From positions 1 to 64,000 of the forward strand of contig ARYC01000711.1 in assembly GCA_000711775.1 (NCBI GenBank): a DNA stretch of 64,000 nucleotides, written 5' to 3'. The translations under genes were made by a program, and so were the position numbers. The notes under the pieces are model-generated. The model did no database searches. It was not told where the DNA came from and worked only from the letters and a program-made list of their open reading frames with translations. This DNA is from Oxytricha trifallax. Taxonomy: Eukaryota; Ciliophora; Spirotrichea; Sporadotrichida; Oxytrichidae. Shown piece by piece: positions 11,995 to 24,915 of the stretch. Each line of letters opens with the position of its first letter. The stretch's first letter is position 1.

Positions 11995-14900
11995 ATGGAT
12001 TTTACAATATTTGATCCAACAAGTGAGACGACTTATTCTTAACTTCCTGTGGCTGGCACCTATCCCCTATAGACTGAAATTCACACAGGCAGACCAAGGC
12101 TATTCTTCGGTAGATTCGGAGATAATAATAATCTATTCAAGAGACCCAATAGATTATACATATAATCAAATTGAAATTATTTTTAACATAATTATTCACT
12201 TTTTATATTAAGTCACATTTACACTGAATAATTGTTGTATTTATTTTAATAGATTGTGGAATGGAAACATATTCGAAGGCGAGGAGATTAATATAGCAGA
12301 GCCACATACAAACATGGATTTAAAGAAAGAGTTTGGAATAGGCATGTGGGTCTACATTATGGATATAAATACAACTACTGGCGCTCAACATACTTTATGG
12401 TGCAAGCAAAACCCTAATTAAAAATTTAAACATGAATATCTTGATTAATCACATTAATTTAATATGGTGAATGCCACAAATCCAGGCATAAGTTTATGTT
12501 TAAGATTCGATAAAAACAAGTTTTTCTTCACAGTGAAGGATGGCTCAACTCTTTAAGCTTAGGCAGCTTTGCTATTCGATACAGATGGGTTGGATGACGT
12601 GCCTATTTCAGACATGGTGCCTTAATGTAAGTCTCATTCCTCGTATTTACAATTTCTTATAGTGGGCTGGCAATATTTATTCTTTAACATATATGACGAC
12701 AAGAATTACACATCATTTGGCGGGTATTATTTCACGGACAGAGAAGACCATAAATCTTACAATATGACAAAGAGGTATCCGTCTGTTTATAAATGGGTGG
12801 ACGACCCACTTAATTATTTCACCGTCGGTGGAATAATGGCGACTAATACTACAGTCACAGATTTCAATTATTTTTTATCATATTTTTTTCTCTCGTAGAT
12901 TATTAGTATTTTAAAGGACTAAGTAAATTAATTCATTTTTAGTATACAAAAATAAGTTTATTTAATTAAGATACATTTAGAGGAATAATTCAACATATAT
13001 AAATTTACAAGAAAAACATTGGAAAATTCTAAATCTTTGATCAATACACTTGTAAGTTCATACTTTTTATATTTATGTTTTTATAGATAAATGCTAGCCA
13101 TATTGTAATCTATGCAAAGTTTCAGATATTCCTATGTGTATCCAGCAATATTTTCAATATATTTAGAACATAATTCAGAAATATTAAAGTAAATGATAAG
13201 TTCATTGTTTAATAATATGAGAAATCTATTCTGGGTTGGTATGATTTTTCTCCTCCGAAATGGACGTTTTGGACTTATGTACTTTAAGACCTAGGAACCT
13301 TCACTCGGCCACTTGACCCATTAAGTATAGACACCTATGCTAATGAACCAACGAACGGTACAGAGCCCATATATGTTGACAGATAAGGTCTCTACTTTGA
13401 TCATGTCAACAAATACTTTACTTTTTATGGCTTATAATAGTTAATTGCCATAAATAGTTATAATTTTATAGATAAAATTCCTTAGAAGACAAAATTTCCA
13501 TTTTAACAATCACCCTACGCTAAATAACCAAAATGCAGACATTTAAAGTTTCACTGTGGAAACTTGGATAAGATTTAATTACTCCACTATAATAGCTAAT
13601 AATGCCTATGTTGTGAGAAAAATCAATGGAGGGCATTATTTTATGATGGGGTTTGACGCTGGCCCTTAAGCTGTTATGGCTCTTAATGCTATAAAAATGT
13701 TGATGCCTGTCACTGTTGTGAATGGATCCCATATTAAAAATTTAAGATATTTATGAATAAGCATTTATATATGGATCATGGTATTATTTCGCTGCAACTG
13801 TAATGAAGATAAACAATTTTTAATCCAAGCAATGTATCTAGTTTTTCAATCTGTATTGAAAGATTACATTCGATTTGGGAAAATGAATTAAAATTAAAAT
13901 TAATTAATTATTAATTATTAATTACCTTCAGTTATGTTTTTGAAAATGTCTCCAAACCCTGTATACTCTCTGGATGTCGCATTAAAAATGAGAAGGTGGT
14001 TGTTATTGCTATAATGAATATATCTCTTCTCCAAAGTGAGAAAACCCATTATACTATTTTTGGTAATTCGCTCAAAATCAAAATATCTTGCTTCTTGGGA
14101 TGATTCAGGAATTCTCCATGCAACAAAGTCCAGCTTAAATTACCGGATCTACAGTAAATTTATTTATTTTTGAATTTTGAGTAACTTTGGATTTGATAAC
14201 TGCCATGATTTTAATATTTAATTAATTTAATTTTAATTCTTTTTCCCAAATCGAATGTATTCCTACATTATTAATGCAGCATCTATAATTAAATATTCAA
14301 TGATTTCGGAAAAAGTGCAGAGCTGAGGATAGGATAAGGGTTTTTAGGGATTATCAGAAAAGTCAAAATATTTGAATACCCTAAGATTGAACTGGAATTG
14401 TCTCATAATTATAGATTAGCTTGTAAGTAATAACATTCATTTATATGTCTTTGATTACTTAACTCAATTGTGATAGAAATTTTATTTAAATTATTTTTCA
14501 TAGCGGCTGGAGGATGTTTAGCTTTTAATGGGAGAATGTGCAGGCAGTGTGATATAGAGCATAAATCAAATGACACAGATTTTCGGTATAAATGCTATTC
14601 AGATTTATAACCCCCTGAAATATTAAGCGTTAATTTTATGTATAAAAATATGAACATTAGCTTTACTTTTTAATGAAAGGTATATTTTATTTAACATAAA
14701 TTTTCCATGGTGATTGTCAAGAGCACCAATGGCATGACGATTGTAGAGTATGCCACCCTCACTGTAGATCATGCTTTGGCTCTGACGAGTATTAATGTTT
14801 GTCTTGTTATGATACAGATTTCGATCTCCATTACCCAGGAATGAGATGCATAGAAGAATGTGGGGATGGAAAATAAATGGGCTACCACGAATGTGATGAT

Positions 14901-17682
14901 GGAAATTTAGTGTCAGGAGATGGTTGCAATAATTTTTGTAAAGTTGAACCTGGATGGAGTTGTAGTGGAGGAACTAATACTACAGCTGATGCGTGTAAAG
15001 AAACTTGTGGAGATAGTAGGAGAGTGCTTTAAGCATGTGATGATGGAAAAACAGTCAGTGGCGACGGTTGTTCTTCAACTTGTCTAGTTGAGAATGGTTA
15101 TACATGTTCTGGAGGAGGCTTGACTTACAGAGACATCTGTTACAAATAATAAAATTATCTAATGTTAAGCAAATTTATTATTCGAGACTTGTGGAGATGG
15201 CTAAAACAGATTGAATTACTAGTGTGATGATGGAAATACAGTTAGTGGTGATGGATGCTCCAAAGCTTGCAAAATTGAAATTGGTTGGAAATGTTCAGGC
15301 GGAAATTTCACTAATAAGGATACTTGCACACCTACATGCGGAGATGGATATTTTAGAGGCACAGAAACTTGCGATGATTCTAACGTAGATAATGGGGATG
15401 GTTGTAGCAGCACTTGCTAAGTTGAATTTGGCTGGGCTTGTATAGTTATTCATACTTTGCTTCCTTCTGAGTGCTATAAGATATCAAAGCCTAAACTTAT
15501 AGACTACTATATAGTTGATAACAAAGAACTTTACATAAAATTCAATGAAACAGTGGTGATAGGCAGTTCGTGGCAAGAAACAGATTGGAGTATTACAATT
15601 GATGGTCCAATTCCACCATATACTTTTACTTGGTCACTGAGAAATAAGAATAATTTGAAATCTGTCCCTGATAATCCAATTATTATAGACTTAGTTATCC
15701 CATCGTAACTCTATGGGCTTGAAACTTTCTATTTCAATATACTAAATAAAGCCACTCTTTTAAGCGGCACATATGGAACATCGACAGAAGAGAGTGGTTT
15801 CACATTAGCTTTAGAACCTTAAGATGATACTTCTGGGGATGGTAACTTTGCTTATCATTTTTATTTTTTAATAGATTGTGGAACTAATTCTTACAGAGGA
15901 CTCATGTTTGCCATGCTGTACTTAAATTTTGGATTAGCAATTGTTCTTGCTTTATTTTTATAATCAACTGCTGCTCTCTTTCATCTTATTGGAAACATCT
16001 AAATTTGTAAAATAGATTCCTATATTTTACATGTTTTTCTATAGTGGGTATGGCAGTAATGTATCAAGCAGTTTACCCAACATGTCTGGTAAATTTCTTC
16101 AAAACTATGCTTCAAGTAGGGTTAAGATTTACACTAATAGGAGGATCTTTATTTGGTGGATTTGTTGACGATAGTAGCTTCTCAAACATTTCCCCTGATT
16201 ATAAGTTTACCAGAATTGGCTACACTTCATCATCTATCCTACAATAAAGTGGGGACTTGATTATTCTTTGGGCCGTACTCTTTGTCCTTTATTAACTAAA
16301 ATATGCCTATTAATTGTTTTATCCTATTCCCATAATATAACATTTATGATTGCGTATTCTTTGCTATTGAATTTGTTCTACAATCAGTACCATATATCAG
16401 GAATCTATGTCAAAGATATAGATATAACTTTTTCAATGCTGGCATGAATTTCACCTATGTCAAAATGAGTTTTGACGTCTGCTATTCACTCTTATTTGTA
16501 AAGTTTATCTCTATTTATAATACAATTTTAGTTGTCTGCAGAAAACAATGACTAAAAGATATCAACTGCAACGACAGTAGCTGTAGCAGTATTTTTGCTT
16601 TGCTGGCCTGCTTATTTATGCTACTAAGGTGGAGTTTATATGAGAGAGTTGAATTCAGTTGAGAAAGATGAAGACTTGAAAAACCCCAGATCTCAACATA
16701 TCTTTGCCGAGTACGATACTTCACACCCTACATGCTATTTCTATTTGTTGAGTTAATGCGTCAAGAAGTCTTTATTTGTGCTGATTGCAATAATTATGTT
16801 CAAGCAGTATTGTTACGCACTGGCAATAAGCACAATTCTTTAATTTACATCCCTGATGTATCTCTCATATGTGAGACCATTCAAATCGAATCTTCAAAAT
16901 GTCATGATTATATTTGAAGAGTTTATGACTTTGGTATGTTTCCTAGTTTTGATTAGATATGCTAACAAGGATTCAGTTGTAAGCTTTTCAACTTCGTAAG
17001 AATATGCGAAAATGTTCTCTTTTTATGTTCTTATCCTTTTGATAAATCTTGTTCAACTCTTTTTAATTAAATAAGAAAATACTTTGTTTTAATTCCACCG
17101 ATTCTGGCATTTATGGAATTCGTAAAAATGCTGAGATACCTTAGAGATATTTGCAATTGGACCCGGGATTTCAAAGAAGAGAAGGATTCTTAAGAAAGTT
17201 CAGAGGAGGAAGTAGATTCAAATGAGTCAATAGATTTGCTAAAAGATGAAGCAACTGAAGATAGTCTTGTGGAGAAGGAAATTACAATTAGTAGTAGTGG
17301 AAGTGATGAGTACATACCAAGAAGATAGAGAGGTTCAGACGACGAGCCTGAATCTTTCGAAATAGATCCACCTCCAAAAGAGGAACCTTAGACTAGAGAT
17401 GCAGCTCCATCACAGCAGTAACCCTAATAACAATACTAGCCATCTCCATAAACATTGAGGCCTCCAGACAGGTCAGCAAATCAAGGTTCTTCAAATTTTG
17501 GTAAATCTTCTCCCAAACCTTAGGAAACTAAGCAAGATCCTCCTCCACCTAAGAAGAAGGAACCTTCTCCTAAAAATAACTTCTAAGCTCTTGATTTCTC
17601 ATCTGTTCCTGAGGAGGCTGCTAAAGTCAAGGAAAGATTACCAGATTTAAAGAAAACTCCTAATACTCCAAGTTTGCAGTGA
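11995..17682 (+). CDS. Large surface protein, LamG/DUF4215/multi-TM (paralogue B), with an inverted internal exon
   Basis: Same domain order as the gene at 5888-11609. LamG-like exons lie at 12250-12900 (FGIGMWVYIMD, HTLWCKQNP), 13200-13840 (SFTVETWIRF, GSWYYFAATV) and 14280-14430. Cys-rich linkers follow (CQPYCNLCKVSDIPMC; CLAFNGRMCRQCD). DUF4215-type repeats occupy 14730-15440 (ECDDGNLVSGDGC, CDDGNTVSGDGCS). Membrane segments run from about 15890 to 17080. An acidic/proline-rich tail (DPPPPKKKEPSPKN) ends at TGA 17680-17682. One LamG exon (about 13930-14135) is on the opposite strand, flanked by 30-bp inverted repeats. The start at ATG 11995 is uncertain; a signal peptide exon may be upstream. 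Confidence 0.75.
13867..14257 (-). repeat. Inverted coding segment flanked by 30-bp inverted repeats
   Basis: The arms at 13867-13896 and 14228-14257 are inverted copies of CATTCGATTTGGGAAAA followed by AATTAAAATTA, differing by about one base. The interior is coding only on the minus strand (LDFVAWRIPESSQEARYF, YIHYSNNNHLLIFNATS) and then has a GTAATT donor, whereas the surrounding LamG-type exons are on the plus strand. This is the arrangement of an inverted MDS in a scrambled germline gene, with the arms serving as the pointer. The arms are long for a pointer, so an ordinary inversion between inverted repeats is an alternative. Confidence 0.75.
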
Positions 17683-17836
17683 ATATACTGCCAATAATAT
17701 AATATTTTAATATTTAAACTTTATTCAGGTAAATTTGTTGTTACATTAATTTCTTCACTATTTTTCATTTCTTAAGCAAAAACTCTTAATAAATCAATCT
17801 CTCGTTTATAAATAATTATATCTATAAATTTTAATA

Positions 17837-18268
17837 ATGGAAAAAAAGCATTAAAAGTAAGACTCAAAAAATTTTCCAGACGAATAATTTGACTTCAACA
17901 AGGAATGCTAGGAATTTCTGGATTCTAATTTCGTTAAGTCAATTACTTTTCACTCAATAAACCCTGGGATTAAAGCTACTCTAACTTTGATAACACTAGA
18001 AAATCATGTTTTTGACATGAAATGGGATAGTTCAGGAATTAAAATAGTTTCAGCTGTAGATGGGAAAAATGGGAGCTAAATTCAGTTGAGCGATCCAGAG
18101 TAGAAGTTCGAGGATTTATATGGATTTCTTAGTACTTACTCTGTGAAATACCGAGAGGCTTTTTAGCAGAGATTGAATGATAAACTTTTGGAAACTTTTT
18201 AAAATCTAGAAGGACTGGATGATCGAAGGTTTGATAGAAGATTTAGCAGCAGTGAGGAAGATAATTGA
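17837..18268 (+). CDS. GSKIP-domain protein
   Basis: Uninterrupted 143-residue frame from ATG 17837 to TGA 18266-18268, with several TAA/TAG read as Q. The family signature is near the C-terminus: GFLSTYSVKYREAFQQRL resembles the S-P-x-YREAF...L block of GSK3-beta-interacting protein, preceded by the strand/turn pattern KATLTLITLEN...MKWDSSGIKIVS. In animals GSKIP binds GSK3-beta and PKA regulatory subunits; in ciliates the role is unknown. The end is acidic (RRFSSSEEDN). No intron or IES. It is downstream of, and on the same strand as, the large surface-protein gene. Confidence 0.75.
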
Positions 18269-18374
18269 AAGGAATTAATTTAAAGATTGCGACATATAAC
18301 ATCCTTTATGAAAACAACATATGAAATTGTTTGATTTGTTATTTATCTTAATTTAATCATATAACAAACTTTAT

Positions 18375-19687
18375 TCACAAAACAGACTTGTAGCTTCTGT
18401 CTGGATCTCTAGAGAAATCGTAACTTTTAAGATCTATTTAATCAATTTACTCCAAAGCATTCTCTACATATTCTTTAAGAGCTTTTCCATTTCTGATCTA
18501 TGATGCAATTTCATTCTAGTATATATCTTTCTTGATCATCTGAATCTATGCCAGTTGATTAGTAGTTAAGTTATCTGGGTTTTCTTTGGCTGCTATGACT
18601 ATGTTAGCTATCATTTCATCTTTAGACAGCTCGGTAGTTCCAAATCTATCCTTCAGATATTCATCGTAGTTTCTAATAAAATCGTTCAAAGCCATGACCT
18701 AGCTGTTATGCAATACTGGTTGAATTTTATCATCCATTGGTCTCACTGTGACTTACATATTATCCAAGTAGCTCTAGTATGCATTGGTATGATATTCATT
18801 TCTTGCAGCTAAAGACAAACTCTTTCTGCTACCGTACTCTGTAACAAACTCCTGTAAACCGTAGGAAATCCAAATGTTAAAGAAGCTGACGAAAGACATG
18901 ACTGTGAACCAGTGAGCCGCTGCATTGAAATCTCTGGTACGGAAATATCTGTGAAAAGCAAACATTCATGAAAAATAATGAGAGAAATAGATGGTATTAG
19001 CAATAAGATTAATAATAATTCGAATACTTTTTAACTTTTTAGAAAATGGAGATCTCGAACAGCTTTTGTTATTTTTCAAGTATCCTTTGTAGATTTCTTC
19101 GTCAGCATTAATAAACTTCCCTAACCAATGCTTTTCTGTTCCTTTCTGAAGTCTCTATCTTTCATCATCACTGACTCATAGTATTGCTGAAAGAGTATTA
19201 AAAATTGTAGATATCATAAATTTAACTTACAAAGTTATTATAAATACATCATGGTTCCGTTTTCATCTTAAATGGTTTTTATTTTGACATATTATTATTA
19301 ATTTAAATTTATCTATTTCCGTTAATAAATTATGATTCCTCCCACAACAACACCCCATTTTATAGCCTTATAAGTTGTCTAAAATTTGAATAAAGTCTCC
19401 ATCTTGAGTGCATTATATCTTTTTTGCTCCTCAGGATCATAGTTGAAGTAATCTTTCTTTGGAGCCTCTAGCTCTCTAATGTTTTCCCTTCTGAATTCAT
19501 GTATTTTTGTCACTTGAGATGCATTCTACTTTGCTCTCTCATCGAAGTCATCAGGGGTTTCTTGAACTTGGGTTCGTTTTGTTCTTTTGGCAGCTGAATG
19601 GGCAGGCATTAGGGGACTTGCATTGTCTTATTGGGACTGCTACTATTATAGGGGTGGGAAAGTATTGCTAGTTGGAGAATTAGACAT
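18375..19687 (-). CDS. Membrane protein of unknown function (two TM segments)
   Basis: Starts MSNSPTSNTFPPLQQQQS at 19685-19687 and ends at TGA 18375-18377. Exon 1 has a basic/charged region (KRTKRTQVQETPDDFDERA), then YKAIKWGVVVGGIIIY, a probable membrane helix. An intron with GTAAGTT donor and TTTCAG acceptor lies near 19188-19230, and a second ends at about 18955 (CACAG). The last exon begins YFRTRDFNAAAHWF with a second hydrophobic stretch (VMSFVSFFNIWISYGL) and a helical, charged C-terminus. One extra A near 19131-19135 breaks the frame between EQK and HWLGKFINADEE. No family assigned; it looks like a compact organellar or ciliary membrane protein. Confidence 0.65.
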
Positions 19688-19947
19688 TTCTATAATTACT
19701 TTAAATTATTAATTTAAGTTTTAATTAGGTTATTTTTACTACCATTAATTTCAATTATTTGACTTTTATGTATCAATATGGATTATCAACATTAAATTAC
19801 TATGATGGTTTCATAAATCTTAAAGAAATAATAGGATTTACCAAAATTCAAATTATTATCATTTTTTATTCTCTTTAATTGATTATTTTTAGTTTTTCAA
19901 AGGCCTCATGTCTAACTTTAAAAAATCTACAGTCTGATGCTTGCTTT

Positions 19948-20649
19948 TCAAATAATCAGAGGGAGTTTAGTTGCTTTATTATAAATAATACATGAAAATA
20001 TACAGTATTTCAATGATTTTAAAACAACATTTAAATTAAATTTAACCAAAATTTAATTACTCTAGAGCGTTTTGACTTTTTATAGGAATGTGAGTTTTCT
20101 TTTATCATCTTGCATCTGCTGCTTCTATTTTATTATAGATTTAAGACTGGAATAAGCTTAATTAGACTCCTTAGAATTAAGAGGCACTAATCCTATCACC
20201 TTTTCGTCTTTGGATATTGCATCATTAATCATTGAATATTTACTGTTTTTGTGTTTTGGAGACACATCAGTGACTATTTTGCTTAATATGCTGTTTAGTT
20301 GTACTAACTACTTCTTCTACATTTCAATAGCCTGTTCATTAATTTCTACATTCTATAATAATAATTGCTAGCTTTAACTCTTCTTAAGTGATCTATGAGA
20401 AGATTGCGGTCTATCCCCTTGTAATTGCTGAAATGATTATAATTAATTTTACTCCCTAAAATTTACTTTAGGGGTTGGAGTCATTGATATTGACATGAGA
20501 TCTAGGCTTTTTCTAGAGTCCATAGTTCTAAATTAATTACTAGATGCTATGTTTAATTTAATTTAATGTTCTTTCTTTGACTGTTGATGTGTAAGTACGT
20601 TGCTCATTTATTAAGAGAAAGATTCTTGTTAATGAATTGGAGTGGTCAT
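19948..20649 (-). CDS. Low-complexity Q/S-rich protein, unknown function
   Basis: The frame is open from ATG 20647-20649 (MTTPIHQQESFSQQ) through MDSRKSLDLMSISMTPTPK. A 39-bp GT-AG intron at 20428-20466 follows, then QLQGDRPQSSHRSLKKSQ and a predicted coiled region (EINEQAIEMQKKQLVQLNSI). The last convincing residues are KRKLTFLQKVKTLQ near 20080; the formal TGA is at 19948-19950. In-frame Q/N-rich sequence continues upstream to about 20930 without an ATG, so an upstream exon is possible. No recognised domain. Confidence 0.5.
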
Positions 20650-21026
20650 AGTGCTGAATAATTTTAATTTTTTGGTCTGTTAATTCTGTGCAAAATTATT
20701 AATAATTGTTGTGGTTGGAGTTTTATTTATTGTATGCTAGTTTTAAAGTTTATTAAATGATTATTTTCTTGGTCTTTTCTTCTTAATTCTAAGTTATAAA
20801 GTTTAAGTTGGTATTGTCAATTACTATCTCTCCTTCTTATGAAGTTCTTAATTACTTTCGTTATTATGATGATTATAATTTGAGAATTTGGATTTTATAT
20901 ATTAATATGATAAAAATTAGAGAATTTCAAGATAATATGTAAATCCTCATAATTCAATTAAAAAAGGAAGTAAAACTTTATATAATATTCAATAAAACAA
21001 TAACTTAAACTATATTGAAATAAGTA

Positions 21027-22194
21027 ATGAAAAACAAAATACATATAAATTTACCGATATCAAACATAGGTCTCCCTGAGCGAAGTTCTCTCTTGGATGT
21101 GAACTACAATCATCAATATTCATAAAACTCAGAGGAGGATGAAGTCTCTAACTACAATCACAATTATGAGGGCAACATGGTCGTTGAGTACAGTTATGAT
21201 AAACTCTATGAGAGCAATAAAGTCAAGAAATTTGATGACGATAATGGTGATAGCCGCATGAATGATAGCAACAACTCCAGCTGCTATTATTTTAACTACA
21301 AGAAATCAATTACACCTAATCCCCATTAAAGAGACGCTAAAAAGTGCTACACCAATAGAAATCATTAATAAACCAGAGGTGGAAAGAGTTAGAATTACAG
21401 GCAAGCAAGGTTGAATGACAGTTTAACGAGCAGCTATATGTTTGAGCCAACCAGTCCCTACATCTCCAGCCATCAATCTAACTCGTAAATACTTTCATTT
21501 TATTTGATTTAGTTCCCTATTTTAGTGAGGATTATCACTAAATTGTTGGATTTTTCATGATTAAATTTCTCTACTATTTTCTTTAACGTGATCTATAGTC
21601 TCCCTACTAACGTCAATTGCTTGATGACGCCTGGAACATCCAACAATTGCAGCAGACACAGCTGGCTGCCCCATAATCTATTCAAGCCGCGTAATATCAA
21701 CAGCAAGCTCTACCAATCGCTTCACTCTCCACACAGTCTACTAGCAACACTTCCGGTGTCAAGTTAGAGCAAGTGAGATAGCAGCATTAGTAATTGATGA
21801 GAGATTAAGAGGAAGGAGCTGAGGAAGACCTACCAGGAGAAGCGGATGAGATGGAAGAGGAGAAACATCAATTAATTTAATTATCTTATAACAGCAGCCA
21901 GCAAATGCAGCACACTTTGATAAGGATGAAGATTCCAATGAACAGGATCTAATTCACATATTTATTTCCAATTATATATCAGAAACTACAGCTCTAGAAA
22001 CAAAAGTCAATTTCTGCAGACGTCACAAGCCCTCCATTAACAAGAAACAAATCCTCCATCAAGCAATAACAGCCAGATGAAGATCAAGATCGAATCAGTT
22101 TTGTCATATTTACTTTTTTATATAAGATGGCGATGATGGCAGTGACTAGAAGAGAAGAAGCCAGAGAGGCACTACCAAGAAACCTAGCAAATGA
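21027..22194 (+). CDS. Q-rich protein with acidic segment, unknown function
   Basis: ATG 21027 opens MKNKIHINLPISNIGLPERS. Exon 1 is rich in N, Y, S and D. Introns: 21485-21598 (114 bp, GTAAAT...CTATAG) and 22098-22126 (29 bp, GTTTTG...ATATAAG); both joins keep phase. Exon 2 has SPYQRQLLDDAWNIQQLQQ, long Q/A/S runs and an acidic block (EEGAEEDLPGEADEMEEE). The last exon ends in a basic tail (QKRRSQRGTTKKPSK) at TGA 22192-22194. The composition suggests a nuclear regulatory protein, but no domain is recognised. Confidence 0.6.
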
Positions 22195-22668
22195 TGCAAT
22201 AAATATTACACTAATCACTGAATCAAGAAAGAGTGGTGACAAACTTCATCAGTATTTATTAATTAACAATAATGTAAATTTAATGATTATTTAATCAAAG
22301 AGAAGGAGAATGTGTGTTTGTGAGTTTTAAGTCAGTATATATGGATAATTAAGTTTTTAATAAATCAATTTAACTCCAAAAGTTGTTTAATATTCTTTTA
22401 TCTTAAGCAAATATTTATACAGTTTTTATATTTTTAATTACATATTCAGTCAATTTATTTACAAAATAACTTGTACATGGACGATTTCAAGAGGGATAAG
22501 AGGCTCTCATTCCATATTCTTGTGAAATCTTTGGCATCTCAAATACTCATCAAACACTGAATTATGATTAGTTAGTTCACAATGGAAAGTAATCTAGAGA
22601 AACATTAAAGTTTGAATGAATCCAGTGAGCAGAGAAAATACTATTTACAATTCATGTTAGTAACGCAT
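22195..22668. other. Convergent intergenic region, possible extra 3' exon on minus strand
   Basis: Mostly AT-rich. On the minus strand about 22507-22600 reads ITFHCELTNHNSVFDEYLRC, in the same frame as the gene ending at 22669, after a possible GTAAAT...TCTCTAG intron. It may be the true 3' end of that gene. Nothing else stands out. Confidence 0.35.
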
Positions 22669-23460
22669 TCAATCATGATATATTCCACAGAATTCACAGA
22701 AATGAAGCTACTCATTCTGAGACACATTCTGACGTTAATTACTTGCAATCTACTATTAATTAGTATTTGGTTAGGTGGTACTTAGATTAGTTTGAGAAAC
22801 TGTTTGGCTAGTGGGATTTATAGAGTTATTGTTGATAGTTAACGTTTCTGGTAATTTTGATTAATCGAACTCAAATTCATTAGTGTTATATTTGATCCTC
22901 TTAATTCTCTATCTCAATATTTGTACATCCTCTTCTATCTGTTGATCTTTATTAGTAAATGGAATTTGCTGGATGACTGATTCATTTATCGCAGAAATTG
23001 AGGTTGCTGTTGATACATAACCATTATCATCACACATAGTCATATCGCTTTCTATTTGCAAATTATTCAAATTTTACACATCATTCTCAGAATATTTTGT
23101 TTATTTATTTGACTATTGCTATTAAATGGTATTACTTGGTAACGCAATTTAAGTAATAAGAGGGAAATGAGAGTGATGTTGAGTGGGTATATTTTAAGTG
23201 TCATAAATCTCCTAAAATTTTCTCTTCTTTGACTACTTCTCCTAAATTTAACAAATTACATTGATCCATTTTATATAGAATGATAAACTAGCAATAAATT
23301 TTAAATTATAAATTTTATGAGGTTGGCCATCAAGTTTCTTATTTTCATTATCAGAAAAAGAATGCTGTCTCACATTTTAAGAATCATTGCTTAATTGCTG
23401 TTATTATTGAGAGTTTAACTTTTAAAGTGAATATGCTTTTCTAAAATCCTGTTCCGCCAT
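22669..23460 (-). CDS. Q/N-rich protein ending in a partial zinc-finger-like motif
   Basis: ATG at 23458-23460 (MAEQDFRKAYSLQKLNSQQQ), continuously open to TGA 22669-22671, 263 residues, very rich in Q, N, S and T (VSQTNLSTTQPNTNQQQ). It ends with LHFCEFCGIYHD, the first half of a Cys2-type finger. Downstream sequence in the same frame has further Cys/His (FHCELTNHN), so this TGA may be a substitution or unspliced junction rather than the real stop. Function unknown. Confidence 0.5.
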
Positions 23461-23559
23461 TTAAATTTTCGATTTTTAAATTTCTATATTTATAAAGTTT
23501 TATTCTACAAAAAAACTTTTATTTCTGAGATAGGATTTTAATATGTAAATAATATTTAC

Positions 23560-24587
23560 ATATTTTGTGATGATTATAATTATTGGGGGCACTAAACAAT
23601 CCTGAAATTGTATTTTATTAATTAGTGAAGTTTTGAGTCAAATGCTATTATGATCCACAAGTCATTAGTTTTTAATTTATAGGGAATTGGTTATAGTTCA
23701 GTACTGGTTTTTACATGACTAATTTGCTTTTCACAGGGAGATATGAGTTGCTAGACATAGGTCTAATTCTTATTCTGTCCTTGAAAAGATTATTAAAATC
23801 ATTTGCACTTAGCATATCTACTTCATCTTTTCCTTTTTCTCCATAACTCAAATCTCTAGAAAATCCTTGAAAAAACTTTAAAAAACTTACTTATTTTTGA
23901 GTAAAATTGGAACCTCACTGGTTTTAAGCAAAACTTTCTGCGCTTTTACATCCTCATGTCTTGTTTTCTTTTCATTTTTACCACTTCTTTCACCTACTAA
24001 TCTCAAAAACGCCAAATTTCTTTCTTCATCACTTAATGTTCTTAAATTTTACGTATTAGTTTATTGATCTTTATAGAAATCTGGATTGTTATAAAGTTTC
24101 ATAAACTCTAACTCGCCGATTTCCTCACATAAAAAGGCCTCAACTTCTTCACAGCCATTATAGTTCCTGAGGTAATCCTCGATGTTTTTTATTCTTAATC
24201 GGTCTTTAAGTCTTTGTTGTTTTTATTTGGACATTCTAGACAGATAAGTAAAGATTGACTTGTTAGTAGCTGTGTTACTTGCAGTAGATTTATTTATATT
24301 TTAGTCTTAAATGTTTGCATTGTTTGTGGTGGTTTTTTGGGGGTAGTTTACTGGTCGCAGTTTATAATTTGATCTGTTTGTCTTTCTCCCGAATATCGAA
24401 TCCTCACTAAAATTTAAAACATACTAGCATCTAATTTAATACCCCAAAACCCCTTAACTCTAATTAATTTTTTTAATTTATGGATATATTCAGGTATCTC
24501 GAAGATAGTTTTCTTTTCTTCTTCTGGTTTCTTTTCCTTAGTAGACTTCTTCTTCTTGCCACCCTTCTTCTTTTTCTTTGCACCCAT
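23560..24587 (-). CDS. Lysine-rich-start charged protein, unknown function
   Basis: Begins MGAKKKKKGGKKKKSTKEK at 24585-24587. Exon 1 is followed by a junction near 24420-24450 that includes GGGGTTTTGGGG. The main exon (about 23900-24410) encodes EDSIFGRKTNRSNYKLRPV, an N/T-rich linker and a helical, charged part (QKQQRLKDRLRIKNIEDYL, EAFLCEEIGELEFM). A short intron starting GTAAGTTTTTTAAAG lies near 23885, followed by DLSYGEKGKDEVDMLSANDF and RIRIRPMSSNSYLPV. The 3' end is not fixed because the frame stays open. No family recognised. Confidence 0.5.
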
Positions 24588-24915
24588 TTTTAAGTTTAGG
24601 ATTTAACTGTTGACTTCTTATAATTTTATTATAATTTGATTAATTAATTAAGAAATATATCATTCAAACCCAATCAAGTGATGTATTATAAATATTAATC
24701 GATAAAATTATATAATTTATTATAGATAAATAATTCAAACTATCATAAAATTTGAGTAAAGGTATTAGGCAATTTATTTATCAAGCAAACTAAATATAGG
24801 TTTATATAATAAGGTTAAGCTCAACAATTATCAACAGTAGAATTGCTACTGAATCTTTTCATGAGATTTTATTTTATAAAATTATGGGATTCTTCTTCTC
24901 TAATGACTTATTTCT
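24588..24915. other. Short AT-rich spacer
   Basis: Between the start of the lysine-rich gene and the stop of the RCC1/coiled-coil gene. No conserved frame or repeat seen. Confidence 0.4.
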
